This document shows positions 61,746 through 64,000 of a DNA stretch of 64,000 nucleotides, piece by piece. Source of the stretch: Apilactobacillus kunkeei DSM 12361 = ATCC 700308 (GTDB lineage: Bacteria; Bacillota; Bacilli; Lactobacillales; Lactobacillaceae). A program made the position numbers and the translations under genes. Each line of letters starts with the position of its first letter. Within the stretch, counting starts at the first letter, position 1. Below the pieces are notes generated by a model that saw nothing but the letters and a program-made list of their open reading frames with translations, searched no databases and was not told the origin of the DNA. The DNA lies in the NCBI RefSeq assembly GCF_001281265.1, contig NZ_JXDB01000002.1:186001-250000 (forward strand). Direction: 5' to 3'.

Positions 61746-62181
61746 AAAGTGTTGGTCCTTGATGATTAATTTCATCTGGAGTCATGTCAGTTAGTTCACA
61801 GTCAATGCGATGTTGTTTTAAAACGTTTTGAGAATCAACATCAATTGGTTTGAATCCTTTATTCACTAAGCGTTTGATATACATAGTATTGTAACCTAAT
61901 CCCCAAATAACAGCACCTACAAAATAGGTAATGTTTGCGGCATTACTAGGGTCGATGTTTAGCACTAGTTGTAAGAACATGTGGACAGCCATATAGATAC
62001 AAGCATCAACACCAACGATACAAGCAGTGTTGTAGTAGTCAGAACGCAAGATGGAAGGAATCCAATGCAACAAGAATGATAGAATTGAAAATCCAAAACG
62101 ACCAAACTTGATGCGATCATCGCGCTTAATCATGAATACGAAGTTTTGCTTGAAATCTGGTGGTTTAGGGAAGTTATTCAT
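61744..62181 (-). CDS. Small integral membrane protein, possibly DUF2628-like
   Basis: 145 residues. A short charged cytoplasmic-looking front (FKQNFVFMIKRDDRIKFGRFG) is followed by hydrophobic stretches at about 28-45, 51-77 and 82-102, then a polar acidic tail of about 40 residues. WGLGYNTMYIKRLVNKGFKP at the end of the last membrane stretch recalls DUF2628-type membrane proteins, but I give this only as a resemblance. No catalytic motif is visible. AGTAGG (62189-62194) is seven bases before the ATG. The gene follows the rRNA methyltransferase by 22 bases on the same strand, so the two are probably cotranscribed, without implying related function. Confidence 0.75.
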   Translation of the reverse strand: MNNFPKPPDFKQNFVFMIKRDDRIKFGRFGFSILSFLLHWIPSILRSDYYNTACIVGVDACIYMAVHMFLQLVLNIDPSNAANITYFVGAVIWGLGYNTMYIKRLVNKGFKPIDVDSQNVLKQHRIDCELTDMTPDEINHQGPTL

Positions 62182-62203
62182 TTGAATACCTACTTTCTAT
62201 CGA

Positions 62204-63607
62204 TTATTTTCTAGTAAATTTAACGACCGCTTCACAACGTGGTGTTTGTGGCATCATATCGATTGGTTGAATGAAGTCCACCTTGTACTTACGAGTTAGT
62301 TGGACTAAGTCAGCAGCCATTGTTGAAGGGTTACATGATACATATACGAATTTTTCTGGCGCACTCTTTAAAATAGCGTCAATTAATTTATCGTCTAGAC
62401 CAGTACGTGGTGGATCGACGATGATGGCGTCTGGTTTGAAGCCTTCTTCTAACCATTCTGGTAGTAGGTCTTCGGCCTTACCAACTTCGTAGTATGCGTT
62501 TCTAATCTTGTTGATGATGGCATTGTGGTTAGCATCTTCAACGGCTTCTGGAATAATATCCATTCCTCGAATTTCTTCAGCGTGTTTGGCTAAAGGTAAA
62601 CCGATGGTACCAACACCAGAGTATGCGTCAACGATTTTTTCGTTTCCAGTAAGTTCTAGTGCGGAGATGGCAACTTCATATAGACGAGGAAGCATGATTG
62701 AATTCAATTGTAGGAAAGCACGAGCTGATAGTTCGAAGCTTAGTCCCTTAATCTTTTCAACGATGGTATCCTTACCAGCTAAGTGCAATGTCTTGTCACC
62801 CCATATAAGAGGGGAGTCACCAGGATTGATGTTTTGCATAACAGAAGTTACTTCTGGTAATTCCATCATAATCTTCTTTAGCATGAAACCTTTTTTAACG
62901 AATTTAGGAGTGTTGGTAACGAATACCACTTGAACATCGTCGGTGTTTAAAGCAGCACGGACGATTACGGTTTTGATGATTCCAGAATTATTGGATTCGT
63001 CAAAAACGGGAATTTCTAGTTCTTGAATGAATTCAACAATCTTTCTCATTACCTTCATGGTAGCAGGGTATTGCACTGAACATTCTGGAAGATCGACTAA
63101 ATCATGTGTTCCCTCCTTGAATAGTCCTGCAATTACCTTTCCGTCTTTCATTCGAACTGGGAATTGAGCCTTGTTACGGTATTCGTAAGGGTCTTCCATT
63201 CCCATAGTAGAACGGATTTTAAAGTTCTTGTAACCTTGGGGTTGGAACTTTTCTAGTGCTTGTTTGATTAGATCTCGTTTGAAACGAAGTTGTGCGGGAT
63301 ATGATAGTGATTCAAGTTCGAATCCACCAACAGTGCCGGCATAACTATCACGAGGTTCAACACGATCTTCTGAGACACGGTTAATCTTGACGGCCTTTGC
63401 CTTGATGTAATTAGGGTAGACCTTAGTTACTTCAGCGACGACTTTTTCATCGGTAAAAGCACCGGTAACAAACACTAATTTGTGTTCGTAAAAACCAATT
63501 CCTTCACCGTTAATGCCCATTCTTTTGATGGTCATTTTAAATTGTTGGCCAACTTCGACTTCGACGTCGTTATAGTTGGAACGATTATTGCGATTTTGGT
63601 ATGCCAT
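62204..63607 (-). CDS. rlmCD: 23S rRNA (uracil-C5)-methyltransferase, RlmCD/RlmD (RumA) family
   Basis: 467 residues with the start chosen here. It methylates C5 of uridines in 23S rRNA using S-adenosylmethionine; single enzymes in streptococci and bacilli modify U747 and U1939. Visible parts are a TRAM-like RNA-binding domain at about 17-78, SAM-binding motif DAYSGVGTIGLPLA at 327-340, DPPRTG from 398, and the SCNPST loop with nucleophile C425. The iron-sulfur cluster cysteines of RumA are missing: the usual CGGC-type site reads VGGFELESLSY at about 93-103, as in other cluster-less Gram-positive homologs. ATG 63607 is preferred to ATG 63625 because AAAGGACG lies six bases before it and a 63625 start would have no ribosome site. 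Housekeeping; not linked to the surface locus. Confidence 0.9.
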   Translation of the reverse strand: MAYQNRNNRSNYNDVEVEVGQQFKMTIKRMGINGEGIGFYEHKLVFVTGAFTDEKVVAEVTKVYPNYIKAKAVKINRVSEDRVEPRDSYAGTVGGFELESLSYPAQLRFKRDLIKQALEKFQPQGYKNFKIRSTMGMEDPYEYRNKAQFPVRMKDGKVIAGLFKEGTHDLVDLPECSVQYPATMKVMRKIVEFIQELEIPVFDESNNSGIIKTVIVRAALNTDDVQVVFVTNTPKFVKKGFMLKKIMMELPEVTSVMQNINPGDSPLIWGDKTLHLAGKDTIVEKIKGLSFELSARAFLQLNSIMLPRLYEVAISALELTGNEKIVDAYSGVGTIGLPLAKHAEEIRGMDIIPEAVEDANHNAIINKIRNAYYEVGKAEDLLPEWLEEGFKPDAIIVDPPRTGLDDKLIDAILKSAPEKFVYVSCNPSTMAADLVQLTRKYKVDFIQPIDMMPQTPRCEAVVKFTRK

Positions 63608-63613
63608 TAAAAA

Positions 63614-63621
63614 CGTCCTTT
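63614..63621 (-). promoter_or_regulatory. Ribosome binding site deciding the rlmCD start
   Basis: AAAGGACG on the - strand sits six bases before ATG 63607 and would lie inside the coding sequence if translation began at 63625. Confidence 0.75.
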
Positions 63622-63643
63622 TCATTTTACAATATTAATTTAC

Positions 63644-63652
63644 ATTATATCA
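63644..63652 (-). promoter_or_regulatory. Extended -10 promoter of rlmCD
   Basis: TGATATAAT on the - strand is a perfect extended -10 (TGnTATAAT) about 37 bp before ATG 63607. The region 17 bp further up is AT-rich with no clear -35, which an extended -10 can tolerate. Confidence 0.55.
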
Positions 63653-63701
63653 TGTTAAAAATGTTTTTAAATTATCAGTGTATTATTTGGCGATTATTTT
63701 A

Positions 63702-63730
63702 TTGCAAAACGGCGTGTAAAGGGGTTAAAT
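63702..63730 (+). promoter_or_regulatory. Possible promoter of the secreted protein gene at the right edge
   Basis: TTGCAA (63702-63707) and TTAAAT (63725-63730) are 17 bp apart, 38 bp before ATG 63769. The fit to consensus is moderate. Confidence 0.4.
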
Positions 63731-63768
63731 AGAAACAGCGAATAAATTTGAGAGGGGCGATTTTTGAC

Positions 63769-64000
63769 ATGAAAAAGTTAAGAAATCTATTCTTACTTTT
63801 GACAATTATTGCAATGTTAATTTCGTTACCTTCAATTGACTTTGGAATTAAGGTATCCGCAGATGCCAATAATAGCTCAAACGTCATTGATGACAAGGAT
63901 TCAGAATCCATCGATGGGGATGCAGCAAAGCCAAACGAGGGGACACAAAAGACTGGTGATAAGTTCAACGACAACAAGACCATCAGTGATTCTATCAACA
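63769..64000 (+). CDS. Secreted protein, 5' part only
   Basis: The frame from ATG 63769 is open to the window edge (77 codons), so the gene continues outside. GAGAGGGG lies about 11 bases upstream of the start. Residues 1-33 form an ordinary Sec signal peptide: MKK-x-R, a Leu/Ile-rich core, then KVSADA, with a probable cut after S-A or D-A. The following 44 residues are Asp/Asn/Ser/Lys-rich and look like a linker rather than a folded domain. This signal is of the plain type, not the long W-VVVS type of the giant genes, so it belongs to another class of surface or secreted protein. It is divergent from rlmCD. Function cannot be told from this fragment. Confidence 0.75.
   Translation, partial: MKKLRNLFLLLTIIAMLISLPSIDFGIKVSADANNSSNVIDDKDSESIDGDAAKPNEGTQKTGDKFNDNKTISDSIN

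Noticed and set aside
63608-63625. ATG 63625 as the rlmCD start
   Set aside because: It has no ribosome site, and the AAAGGACG site lies between it and ATG 63607.
63699-63998. A 99-residue open frame on the - strand at the right edge
   Set aside because: It is antisense to a well-supported secreted protein start (ribosome site, signal peptide) and has no ribosome site of its own.

Overview
The window looks like a chromosomal segment of an AT-rich member of the Lactobacillaceae, most likely a fructophilic, insect- or flower-associated lineage such as Apilactobacillus (A. kunkeei or a relative). Three things support this: tandem giant secreted proteins of the kind known from A. kunkeei, basic C-terminal wall-binding modules of SLAP/DUF5776 type, and a pair of TagE/GtfA-type glycosyltransferases. 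The species is an inference; no rRNA or other marker gene is present.

About 57 of 64 kb is four head-to-tail giant surface-protein genes on the + strand. They are a 3' fragment of at least 1,969 codons (1-5912) and complete genes of 8,342 (6120-31148), 5,663 (31476-48467) and 3,129 codons (48718-58107). The three complete ones share an almost invariant N-terminal export signal of about 50 residues. All four share basic C-terminal modules, and none has an LPXTG sorting signal at its C-terminus. The stalks in between are completely different: an Ala/Tyr/Gly/Asp-rich, probably helical repeat (genes 1 and 2), a beta-rich multi-level repeat (gene 3), and a Ser/Ala/Gln-rich, probably coiled-coil repeat (gene 4). 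Genes 2 and 3 also share a pectate-lyase-like tip region. Each gene has its own intergenic region and its own intrinsic terminator.

A two-gene glycosyltransferase operon on the - strand (58150-61301) converges on gene 4 through a shared bidirectional terminator. Its two products are related, both carry an EX7E motif, and they resemble pairs that O-glycosylate surface proteins. They are the natural candidates for decorating the giant proteins, especially the Ser-rich one.

The right end is ordinary chromosome. It holds a small unknown protein gene (61457), a small membrane protein gene (61744) behind an RlmCD-type 23S rRNA methyltransferase gene (to 63607), and the 5' end of another secreted protein gene (63769 onward). 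I saw no tRNA, rRNA, CRISPR array, insertion sequence or prophage gene.
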